Assembly (NCBI RefSeq): GCF_005116575.1
Contig: NZ_SWCN01000009.1
Span: 140,065-204,064, forward strand
Length of the DNA stretch: 64,000 nt
Source: Desulforhopalus sp. IMCC35007
GTDB taxonomy: Bacteria; Desulfobacterota; Desulfobulbia; Desulfobulbales; Desulfocapsaceae
Direction: 5' to 3'
A model generated the notes under the pieces. That model had not been told where the DNA came from. It did not search any database and was given only the letters and a program-made list of their open reading frames with translations. The position numbers were made by a program, and so were the translations under genes. Positions 26,281-33,683 of this stretch are shown piece after piece; the stretch's first letter is position 1, and the number at the start of each line of letters is the position of its first letter.

Positions 26281-28179
26281 ATGAAAACATCTCATAAAAC
26301 ACCCCTCCCAGATGCAGTACCGGCAAAAATATTTATGCCCGTTCTCCTGTCCATGTTCCTTTTTATAGGTACCTTTTTTGGCTATATCCTTCCCAAGGTT
26401 GAAGCGCACCTTATGGACCGAAAGCGTGAGATGATACATGCTTTAAGTGAAAGCGCTATGGGATCAATACGATACTACGCAAAACTTGCGGAAACCGGGG
26501 CTATCAGCACAGCCGAAGCAAAGCTGCAGGCGGCCTCACACCTCAAGAGTCTTCGTTATGGCCCGGACGGAAAAGATTATTTCTGGATTAATGATACCCA
26601 TCCAACAATGATCATGCACCCCTACCGTCCTGATCTTGTCGGACAGGATGTCACTGACACAAAAGATCCGGCGGGTAAAAAACTTTTCCAGGCCTTTTTA
26701 GAAACCGTCAAAGAGTCAGGGGGAGGGTATGTCAATTATCACTGGCAGTGGCAGGACGATCCCCGTCGTATTTTTTCAAAAATCTCCTATGTTCAGGAAT
26801 ATCCACAATGGCACTGGATAGTTGGTACGGGGGTATACGTTGAGGATGTAAGAACTCAGATCGCTGCAATTACCGAGAGAATGACCTTTATCTTCCTTGG
26901 AATTCTAGCGGTCATTGCGATTCTCTCGGTCTATGTTGTCTGGCAGGGAGCAACCGGAGAAACCCACCGAAGGGAAATAGAAGAATCGCTGAAAAAAAGT
27001 GAACACAAGTACAGACTGCTTGCCGAAACTGCCCGGGAGATCATTCTCCTGTTCAACTCTGACTTTGTTATAACCTACGCAAACACCGCCTGGACTAGAA
27101 TTAGTGGCTACAGCCAGGGCGAAATGACCCTCTGCTCCATCTACGACTTTATCCCTGCCGGTCATACACAGCTATTCAAAGAAAAGATCAACAAGACTAC
27201 AGACAAACAATCCTACGACCAGTTTTTTGAGACAGAATTAATTCTCAAAAATAAGACAACGATTACAGTCGAGGCCTCATTTGCCAAAATGGAAGCAAGT
27301 TCTGAGGACACAACCTTTTTGATGACCGCACGTGACATTACCGAAAAGAAAAAAATCGAAGCTCAGGCCAAAATGCATCAGGAGCAGTTGATGCAAACAG
27401 ACAAAATGGTATCTTTAGGTACCCTTGTATCCGGTGTTGCCCATGAGATCAACAATCCGATTTCTTCAGTTATGCTGAATATTCAGGTTTTTGAAAAATT
27501 CTGGAGGGCCGTACGCCCGGTGCTCGACAACCACTACAACCTCAACCAGGATCTTGAGATCGGCACGATGAGTTACCCGCAGATGCGGGAGCGCATGCCA
27601 AAACTCCTGCAATTTTCAGAGGAAGGAGTCGAAAGGGTCAAACGGATTGTCGGAGACCTGAAAGATTTTTCAGGTCACAAACCTTCTGATTTACGAGAGA
27701 CCGTCAATCTCAACGAGGTGGTAGAGAAAGCAATGGGCCTTATCTCCAGTCTTACCAAAAAGGCAACCAATGACCTTAGAATAGATTATTCTGAAAACCT
27801 GCCGACCTTACAAGGCAACAGTCAGCGACTTGGACAGGTTGTCATCAACCTCGTGGTGAACGGCTGCCAGGCCCTGGGAGAGACGAAACGGCCTCTCCAT
27901 CTCACAACCGGATACCTCGAAGAATCGGAAGAAATTTTCCTTGAGGTGAAAGATTTCGGCAAAGGTATGACTCCGGAGGAACTCAGCCGAATCAAGGATC
28001 CCTTTTATACCACAAAAAGAGACAGCAACGGTACCGGTCTCGGCCTCTCAATTTCCGACACGATTATCCGCAACCATGGCGGCTGGCTCGACTTCAAATC
28101 ACAACCGGGCCAGGGAACAACCGCCACCATTTTACTGCCACGTTACGGTACAGACGAAATCCAGGGAAGAATGATATGA
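26281..28179 (+). CDS. Membrane sensor histidine kinase (Cache-PAS)
   Basis: A 632-residue sensor kinase. One membrane helix at about 18-38 and another at about 201-223 enclose a periplasmic single-Cache domain (YFWINDTHPTMIMHP is typical), which usually binds small carboxylates or similar ligands. A PAS domain follows (about 240-360), then a HisKA domain with VAHEINNP and the phospho-histidine at about 388, and a HATPase domain with NLVVNG and GTGLGLSIS. The stop overlaps the start of the NtrC-type regulator gene by 4 bases, so the pair is one two-component system. The downstream SatP permease suggests acetate or a similar acid as the signal (inference). Confidence 0.92.
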   Translation: MKTSHKTPLPDAVPAKIFMPVLLSMFLFIGTFFGYILPKVEAHLMDRKREMIHALSESAMGSIRYYAKLAETGAISTAEAKLQAASHLKSLRYGPDGKDYFWINDTHPTMIMHPYRPDLVGQDVTDTKDPAGKKLFQAFLETVKESGGGYVNYHWQWQDDPRRIFSKISYVQEYPQWHWIVGTGVYVEDVRTQIAAITERMTFIFLGILAVIAILSVYVVWQGATGETHRREIEESLKKSEHKYRLLAETAREIILLFNSDFVITYANTAWTRISGYSQGEMTLCSIYDFIPAGHTQLFKEKINKTTDKQSYDQFFETELILKNKTTITVEASFAKMEASSEDTTFLMTARDITEKKKIEAQAKMHQEQLMQTDKMVSLGTLVSGVAHEINNPISSVMLNIQVFEKFWRAVRPVLDNHYNLNQDLEIGTMSYPQMRERMPKLLQFSEEGVERVKRIVGDLKDFSGHKPSDLRETVNLNEVVEKAMGLISSLTKKATNDLRIDYSENLPTLQGNSQRLGQVVINLVVNGCQALGETKRPLHLTTGYLEESEEIFLEVKDFGKGMTPEELSRIKDPFYTTKRDSNGTGLGLSISDTIIRNHGGWLDFKSQPGQGTTATILLPRYGTDEIQGRMI

Positions 28180-29576
28180 GTAACGACAAATACCCCGAAC
28201 ATCCCATTCTCGTTGTAGACGACGAGGAATCCATCCTCCTGTCAATAGACACAACCCTGCAACTTGCCGGTATCAGCAATGTTATTACCTGCAGTGACAG
28301 CAGGCAGGTTATGGGCATAACCAGAAAAAAACCTCCATGCGTCATTCTGCTTGATTTGAATATGCCCCATGTCGATGGGGATGCCCTGCTGGATCAGATC
28401 CAACATCAGCTTCCCAACACACCGGTTATCATCATAACAGGACGCATCGACGCCGAGACGGCTGTAAACTGCATGAAGTCAGGAGCCTTTGACTATATTG
28501 TCAAACCGGTGGATGAAAACCGCCTGGTAGCCTCTGTGAAAAAAAGTTTGCTGTACAGCGAACTGCACCGTGAAAACCTTGCACTCAAAGAAAAACTCAG
28601 AAATCAGGAAACAGAGCGCCCAGAGGCCTTCAAGGATATCATCAGCCATTCTGCCAAGATGGAAACAATCTTCAACTATACCATATCAGTTGCCCCCACT
28701 TCCCAGCCGGTCTTGATTCGCGGGGAAACCGGCACAGGCAAGGAACTCATGGCCCGGGCGATCCACGCTCTCAGTAAAGCCACAGGTGATTTTATCGCAG
28801 TCAACGTGGCAGGCCTTGACGACAACATGTTTTCCGACACCCTCTTTGGCCACACAAAAGGTGCCTTCACAGGCGCTGACTCAAACCGGGCTGGCCTGAT
28901 CGAACGGGCTGCCAACGGCACCCTGTTTTTGGATGAAATCGGCGATCTTAACAGCAGCTCACAGATAAAATTATTACGCCTTCTACAGGAAAAAGAATAC
29001 CTTCCCATAGGCCTGGATCAGTACAGAAAGAGCACTGCCAGAATCATCACCTCGACCCATGTCGACTTGTGGAAATTGCAACGAGATGGAATATTCAGAG
29101 AAGACCTTCATTACCGGCTGAGAACCCATCGCATCACCCTGCCACCACTGCGGGAGAGAAAAGAGGACCTCCTTATTCTGTGCAACTATTTTGCTCAAAA
29201 TGCCGCCATCTCCCTTGATAAAAAATGTCCAAGCTTCCCACCGGAAATGATTCCTCTGTTATCAACGTACAACTTCCCGGGAAATATCAGAGAACTGCAG
29301 GCAATGATTTTTGATGCCATAGCCCAGAACAGCAACGGAATTTTACCCCTTACCTCAATGAGAAGGCATATCAGCCGGGAAAAAAGCGAACGGATCACAA
29401 CAGACAGCATCCCCATCACCTTTGCAGATCCACTCCCCACTTTAAAAGAAGCCACTCGACTCCTGATCAGCGAGGCGATGGAAAGGTCCGAAAATAATCA
29501 ATCTATCGCAGCGACAATGCTCGGCATATCACAACAGGCCCTCTCTAAACGGCTCAAAAATATTGAATCGGAATAG
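28176..29576 (+). CDS. NtrC-family sigma-54 response regulator
   Basis: A 466-residue enhancer-binding protein. It has an N-terminal receiver with the phospho-acceptor aspartate at about 59 (LLDLNMP), a central AAA+ sigma-54 interaction domain with Walker A GETGTGKE and the sigma-54 contact loop GAFTGAD, and a C-terminal Fis-type helix-turn-helix (SIAATMLGISQQALSKRL). It is the partner of the upstream kinase. A perfect 14-base inverted repeat begins 4 bases after the stop and a sigma-54 promoter follows in front of satP, so that gene is the most likely target. Confidence 0.95.
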   Translation: MSNDKYPEHPILVVDDEESILLSIDTTLQLAGISNVITCSDSRQVMGITRKKPPCVILLDLNMPHVDGDALLDQIQHQLPNTPVIIITGRIDAETAVNCMKSGAFDYIVKPVDENRLVASVKKSLLYSELHRENLALKEKLRNQETERPEAFKDIISHSAKMETIFNYTISVAPTSQPVLIRGETGTGKELMARAIHALSKATGDFIAVNVAGLDDNMFSDTLFGHTKGAFTGADSNRAGLIERAANGTLFLDEIGDLNSSSQIKLLRLLQEKEYLPIGLDQYRKSTARIITSTHVDLWKLQRDGIFREDLHYRLRTHRITLPPLRERKEDLLILCNYFAQNAAISLDKKCPSFPPEMIPLLSTYNFPGNIRELQAMIFDAIAQNSNGILPLTSMRRHISREKSERITTDSIPITFADPLPTLKEATRLLISEAMERSENNQSIAATMLGISQQALSKRLKNIESE

Positions 29577-29580
29577 GTCT

Positions 29581-29612
29581 ACAACTTTTATTGTGGCTAC
29601 AATAAAAGTTGT
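29581..29612 (+). promoter_or_regulatory. Perfect inverted repeat, enhancer-site candidate
   Basis: ACAACTTTTATTGT (29581-29594), GGCT, then ACAATAAAAGTTGT (29599-29612): a perfect 14-base inverted repeat. It lies about 140 bases upstream of the sigma-54 promoter, the normal position of an NtrC-type upstream activating site. There is no T run after it and the stem is AT-rich, so a terminator for the regulator gene is less likely. A second small palindrome, CTTGGG-TT-CCCAAG, is at 29648-29661. Confidence 0.55.
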
Positions 29613-29748
29613 TACATATTAAAAAGTACGCTGGCATGAGAATATACCTTGGGTTCCCAAGTATTTAACAACTTTTTTTGTACCCCTGTTTCACCAAAGA
29701 CAGGGGGCTTACCCCTTGTTTTCCTGGATTACCGGATCATTTCCAAAA

Positions 29749-29764
29749 TGGCATGACCATTGCT
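29749..29764 (+). promoter_or_regulatory. Sigma-54 promoter of satP
   Basis: TGGCATGACCATTGCT fits the -24/-12 consensus TGGCACR-N4-TTGCW with a single change (T for C) and the exact spacing. It ends 66 bases before the satP ATG and lies just downstream of a gene for a sigma-54 activator. Confidence 0.72.
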
Positions 29765-29830
29765 ATACAGACGGTGTAGGTTACAAGATGTGTATTATCA
29801 ACAGCCAACCTCACTTCAAAGGAGAAGAAC

Positions 29831-30436
29831 ATGGCAAACGCTCAGGCACCAATGGGAAATCCAGCAGTAGTCGGTCTCGCAGGTTTCGGCCTTACAACTC
29901 TGATACTCCAGCTTCACAATCTCGGGCTTTGCGGGCTTGGGCCTGTCATTGCCTGCGGAATCATTTTCGGCGGCCTCGCCCAGCTCATGGCCGGTTTACA
30001 GGAATTCAAGGTTGGTAACAACTTTGGCTATAGTGCTTTTGTTTCCTATGGTGCATTCTGGATTGCGCTCTGTATTATTCTCCTGTTCAACAAGTATGAT
30101 ATCTACAAATCAAGTGGTACCGACATCGGTTACTTCCTTGTTGTCTGGACTCTTTATACTGCAATAATGTGGATAGGCGCAATGCGCATTCATGGGGCCA
30201 TGGCGTCCACCTTCACCTTGCTTCTCGCAGGCTTTATCCTGCTTGATCTCGCCCATTTTGGTTACCCTGCCATGACCAAGGTTGCGGCTTATGTACTCAT
30301 ACTCTGTGCACTGAATGCCTGGTATATGATGGCCCACGTTATCTTCATGCAGGTTTTTGGGCGCGACGTCCTTCCTGTTGGGAAACCATGGATCGAGCCA
30401 CGACCAGTTGCACAGGGAGAAGCCCAAAAAGCATAG
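29831..30436 (+). CDS. satP: SatP/GPR1-FUN34-YaaH acetate-succinate permease
   Basis: A 201-residue membrane protein with six hydrophobic helices and the family signature NPAVVGLAGFGLTT near the N-terminus. YaaH/SatP carriers transport acetate and succinate with protons; anion-channel behaviour is also described in the family. AAAGGAGA precedes the ATG. A sigma-54 promoter lies upstream and the kinase/activator pair precedes it, suggesting induction by a short carboxylic acid. The CoA-transferase gene follows after a 390-base gap that contains a structured RNA candidate and a terminator. Confidence 0.92.
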   Translation: MANAQAPMGNPAVVGLAGFGLTTLILQLHNLGLCGLGPVIACGIIFGGLAQLMAGLQEFKVGNNFGYSAFVSYGAFWIALCIILLFNKYDIYKSSGTDIGYFLVVWTLYTAIMWIGAMRIHGAMASTFTLLLAGFILLDLAHFGYPAMTKVAAYVLILCALNAWYMMAHVIFMQVFGRDVLPVGKPWIEPRPVAQGEAQKA

Positions 30437-30472
30437 AAACTTTTCCCAGATGTAAACAGCACAACAATATGC

Positions 30473-30613
30473 AAGGGGCCTTACAACTCAAAGTGTAACT
30501 TTACCTACAGCGTCGAATACAACGCCCGGGGCGGTGCCCAGTCTCCAGAAACACAAAACACTGAGGCCCATCGAACTAACCTGTGTGCGCAAACACCAGT
30601 AGGTACTCCCCTT
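30473..30613 (+). ncRNA. Structured RNA candidate (unknown class)
   Basis: Two blocks at the 5' side, AAGGGG (30473-30478) and TACCTAC (30502-30508), pair perfectly with GTAGGTA (30599-30605) and CCCCTT (30608-30613). This closes a domain of about 140 bases that holds several local hairpins: AAAGT-GTA-ACTTT, GCGT...ACGC, GGGC-GGT-GCCC and CTG-GTG...CAC-CAG with a one-base bulge. A strong terminator follows 9 bases later. It could be an independent small RNA, the satP 3' region, or a riboswitch-like leader of the downstream CoA-transferase gene. It does not match any class I can recall. Confidence 0.42.
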
Positions 30614-30621
30614 ACATAGTT

Positions 30622-30663
30622 AAAAGACAGGGATAGCAGATCATGTATCCCTGTCTTTTTTTT
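30622..30663 (+). terminator. Strong rho-independent terminator
   Basis: AAAAGACAGGGATA (30622-30635) pairs perfectly with TATCCCTGTCTTTT (30646-30659) around a 10-base loop, and the stem runs into eight T residues. It ends the satP transcript or the structured RNA, and could serve as a leader terminator for the gene at 30825. Confidence 0.9.
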
Positions 30664-30824
30664 CTCTCTTTCTTCCCCCCAGTCCATTGATCTTCTATCT
30701 GATATCAAAAGAAGTTGTGATTGGCCATTGCCTGCGATAAGATAAGAGTTACTACTATCTTTGCTTTTAATTTTCTCTTTCAAAATATTGTAAGTGCAAC
30801 ATACCGAGTAAAAGGAGCAGAAAC

Positions 30825-32711
30825 ATGCCAAATACCGAGTACTGGGCAGATACCTACCTGGAAAAAGCTGTCACAGCTGAGAAAGCTATCTCAAAAATCC
30901 GTTCCGGCCAACGGGTTTTCATTGGCTCTGGCTGTGGAGAACCCCAGATCCTGACCAAGACCCTTGTTGAAAAAACAAATAATTTCAGCGGACTTGAGAT
31001 AGTCCGTCTGCTTGGCATGGAAACAGCGTCTCTTACCGCCATCGCAGACAGGACAAAAGACACCAACCTCAATATCCGCTCCATCTACCTCGGCTCAACA
31101 AAGGTTCAGTCCATCGCCAAACAACGGCGTTTCATCACACCGATGAACATGTCCGATGTACCAATGCTCTTTACCACAAGAAAGCTCCCCCTGCATGTCG
31201 CTCTGGTCCAGGTCTCTCCTCCAGACGATTTTGGCTGGATGAGTCTTGGCGTTTCAGTTGATGTCACCCTGGCTGCAGCGCGATCAGCAGATTTCGTTAT
31301 CGCTCAGGTGAATCCCTTTATGCCAAGGGTCATGGGCCAGAGCTTTATTCATGTCAACGATGTAAATCTCATCGTCGAACATGAAGAAGCCCTCCTGGCA
31401 ATTCCACCATCTGCGGTATCTTCTCCTGCCGCCATCCAGATCGGCCAACATATTGCAAAACTGATAGAAGACGGTTCAACCTTGCAGATCGGCCTGGACG
31501 CCGCCTCTCAAGCTACAGTCCAGGCACTGTCAGATAAAAACGATCTCGGAGTGCATTCTCAATTTCTCACAGATGACATCATGCACCTCTACGCCACGGG
31601 AAATATCAACAATAAAAAGAAAGGGTTAAACGATGGCAAGATGGTAGCTTCCATGGCAATAGGCAGTCACAACCTTTATGAATTCCTCAACGACAACCCG
31701 GCCGTTGACTTCCATCCATCCGATTATGTCAATGACCCATTCGTCATCTCCCAGCACAACAAGATGATTTCCATGAATGTTGCCAGCACCATGGACCTCA
31801 CGGGTCAGGTCTCGACGACAGCTTCTGCTGCAACAAGGTACGCCGGGGTCTCAGGCATCCCTGACTTTGTCAGGGGAGCTCGAAGATCAAGGGGGGGAAA
31901 ATCAATACTTATGCTCTTTTCCACCACTGAAACTCCTGATGGTCTGCGGTCAAATATTGTACCACAGCTCAACGATGAGGTGACGGTCGTGCCCAGAGGC
32001 GACGTTCATTACGTTATTTCTGAGTACGGTGCGGTAAATCTCTTTGGAAAGAGCATTCAGGAAAGGACGATAGCTATGATAAGTATTGCCCATCCCGATT
32101 TTCGGGACGAGCTCTTTCAGGCCGCCAAAGATAAAGGCTATATCGGTAGTGAACGTACTCTTGGTGAGGCATCCAAGGCTGTCTACCCCGTCAACCTTGA
32201 AGAAACCCTGATAATCAATGGAGAGAAAATATTTATTCGTCCATCAAAACCGGTAGACGAACGGCGAATACAAGAGCACTATTACAGCCTGCCCAAGGAA
32301 GATGTCCTTACCCGTTTCTTCTGCCAAAAAACAATATTTGGCAGAACAGAGATGGAGTCACGCTCCCATGTCGACTATGTCAACGACCTCACACTGGTCG
32401 CCGTCGTTGGTGAATTTGGGTTTGGCAAGGTGGTAGCAGTTGCAGAAAGTATGAAAATCACGGGAAGCAATATTTCCGAGGTAGCTTTTTCCGTCAGTGA
32501 AGAATACCAAGGTAAGGGCCTGGGAACATTTTTTATAAAAAAACTGGCAGCCGTTGCAAGAGAAAATGGCATTTCCGGGTTGACAGCCTATACCTTTCCA
32601 TCAAACAAGGCAATGATTGCGTTATTCAAGACCTTGCCTTACAAGGTAAAAACAGTATACGAAGATGGTGACCTTGTGCTGTCCTGTAAGTTCAACGAAC
32701 TTGCTGATTAA
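30825..32711 (+). CDS. Acetyl-CoA hydrolase/CoA-transferase fused to GNAT domain
   Basis: A 628-residue fusion. Residues about 1-450 are a Cat1/acetyl-CoA hydrolase-type CoA-transferase, with the catalytic glutamate in SEYGAVNLFGKS; they would exchange CoA between acetate, propionate, succinate or similar acids. Residues about 480-628 are a GNAT acyltransferase with the acetyl-CoA-binding loop YQGKGLGTFF. AAAGGAG precedes the ATG. The same fusion is known in sequence databases, but its function is not settled. In this neighbourhood the GNAT part could acetylate the two acyl-CoA ligases, playing the part of AcuA/Pat; this is inference. Confidence 0.87.
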   Translation: MPNTEYWADTYLEKAVTAEKAISKIRSGQRVFIGSGCGEPQILTKTLVEKTNNFSGLEIVRLLGMETASLTAIADRTKDTNLNIRSIYLGSTKVQSIAKQRRFITPMNMSDVPMLFTTRKLPLHVALVQVSPPDDFGWMSLGVSVDVTLAAARSADFVIAQVNPFMPRVMGQSFIHVNDVNLIVEHEEALLAIPPSAVSSPAAIQIGQHIAKLIEDGSTLQIGLDAASQATVQALSDKNDLGVHSQFLTDDIMHLYATGNINNKKKGLNDGKMVASMAIGSHNLYEFLNDNPAVDFHPSDYVNDPFVISQHNKMISMNVASTMDLTGQVSTTASAATRYAGVSGIPDFVRGARRSRGGKSILMLFSTTETPDGLRSNIVPQLNDEVTVVPRGDVHYVISEYGAVNLFGKSIQERTIAMISIAHPDFRDELFQAAKDKGYIGSERTLGEASKAVYPVNLEETLIINGEKIFIRPSKPVDERRIQEHYYSLPKEDVLTRFFCQKTIFGRTEMESRSHVDYVNDLTLVAVVGEFGFGKVVAVAESMKITGSNISEVAFSVSEEYQGKGLGTFFIKKLAAVARENGISGLTAYTFPSNKAMIALFKTLPYKVKTVYEDGDLVLSCKFNELAD

Positions 32712-32731
32712 CGTCTCCCCTTACATACAAA

Positions 32732-32771
32732 AAGATGCACAAGCTCTTATCCACATAACCTTGTGCATCTT
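32732..32771. terminator. Bidirectional terminator between convergent genes
   Basis: AAGATGCACAAG (32732-32743) pairs perfectly with CTTGTGCATCTT (32760-32771), with a 16-base loop. The minus-strand side continues into TTTTTGTA; the plus-strand side has TTAATTT. It separates the convergent fusion gene and the membrane protein gene. Confidence 0.8.
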
Positions 32772-32868
32772 AATTTGACCAATTCTCTAGCCAAAAAAAT
32801 CAGTATTCACACAGCCGTTGCCCATTACCGTGGTGATGCTCCGCAGAAGAGTTCCTCTTTTTGGATTG

Positions 32869-33528
32869 TTAGATATTCAGAGAAAAAGTAGTCAACCATA
32901 CAACGACAGGAGTGACGATTGCAGAAACGCCTTCAAAACCTGTCAGTCGAAAAAACAAAAAAATCCCAAGAATAATAAAAGGCCCCGCCAGATTCAGCCA
33001 GCGCCACAGTTTTTCAAAACCATTGATTTTATCAAACAGAACAACAAAGACCGCACTTCCTGGAAGTGGTGGCAGAGGAATCATATTATACACCGCCATG
33101 GTAATATTGACGATGACAATAGTCGAAAAAACGTTGTCAACTACCCCCCATTTCGTCAATATCCACGAAAGACTGGCTGCAATATTGGCCATTAAAAGAT
33201 TGGCCAGAGGGCCTGCCAGCCTACTGAGGATAAACGACAGCCCCGGAAACCTTTTAAAACCAGTCCTGTCGATGTCGAGCTCTTTTGCCCAGCCAAATCC
33301 TGCAATAAAAAAACAGAAGGTGCCCGGAAGGCTCATATGCAAAAACACATTAAAATGGAGCCGGTCTTTTGCCCCAACTTTACTGTCCCCAAGCAGCGTG
33401 GCGACAAACCCCTGACCTTCGGCACTCACCAATATTGCAGTAAGCATTGCCACACAAAAAATGGCAATATCCTCCACCATTGGTGGCGAATAATCGAGCA
33501 GATACGGCAGATTTAAATCCCCATTCAT
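32869..33528 (-). CDS. Site-2-protease-like membrane protein without zinc ligands
   Basis: A 219-residue membrane protein with about five hydrophobic helices. It follows the M50/site-2-protease plan: a GWAKEL segment near 80, RLAGPLAN near 103, and a final NMIPLPPLPG loop near 148-157. The metal-binding motif HExxH is AEGQG at 36-40, and the third ligand, normally Asp in (P)PLDG, is Pro at 156, so no zinc ligand remains although the glutamate is kept. It should be a catalytically dead pseudo-protease, perhaps a binding or scaffolding protein. GAGGGA lies before the ATG. It is convergent with the CoA-transferase fusion gene. Confidence 0.78.
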   Translation of the reverse strand: MNGDLNLPYLLDYSPPMVEDIAIFCVAMLTAILVSAEGQGFVATLLGDSKVGAKDRLHFNVFLHMSLPGTFCFFIAGFGWAKELDIDRTGFKRFPGLSFILSRLAGPLANLLMANIAASLSWILTKWGVVDNVFSTIVIVNITMAVYNMIPLPPLPGSAVFVVLFDKINGFEKLWRWLNLAGPFIILGIFLFFRLTGFEGVSAIVTPVVVWLTTFSLNI

Positions 33529-33593
33529 AGAGTCCCTCGCTGTGAGATTAATGTGTTTTTTCAGTGTACTTTAAAACACGCATCCCGGGGAAA

Positions 33594-33629
33594 AAAAATG
33601 GCGAAAACCAAAAGGTTTTCGCCATTTTT
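33594..33629 (-). terminator. Terminator of acs
   Basis: ATGGCGAAAACC (33598-33609) and GGTTTTCGCCAT (33614-33625) pair perfectly around a 4-base loop, with A residues on one side and T residues on the other, so it can act in both directions. It lies after the acetyl-CoA synthetase stop. Confidence 0.88.
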
Positions 33630-33683
33630 GCAGCTACAGGTGGATGGAGTTTCTGCATTGCTGCCCAGTGAAATAATACGTTA

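Noticed and set aside
29581..29612. The perfect inverted repeat as a rho-independent terminator
   Set aside because: The stem is AT-rich and is followed by TACATATTAAA without a T run; the enhancer-site reading fits its place better, though some terminating effect cannot be excluded.
29632..29647. TGGCATGAGAATATAC as a second sigma-54 promoter upstream of satP
   Set aside because: The -12 element has TATAC instead of TTGC; only the -24 half fits. The match at 29749-29764 is far better.
30473..30613. 6S RNA or a tRNA-like gene for the structured region
   Set aside because: The branched pairing does not give the single long rod with a central bubble of 6S RNA, and no cloverleaf with proper anticodon and T arms could be folded by eye.
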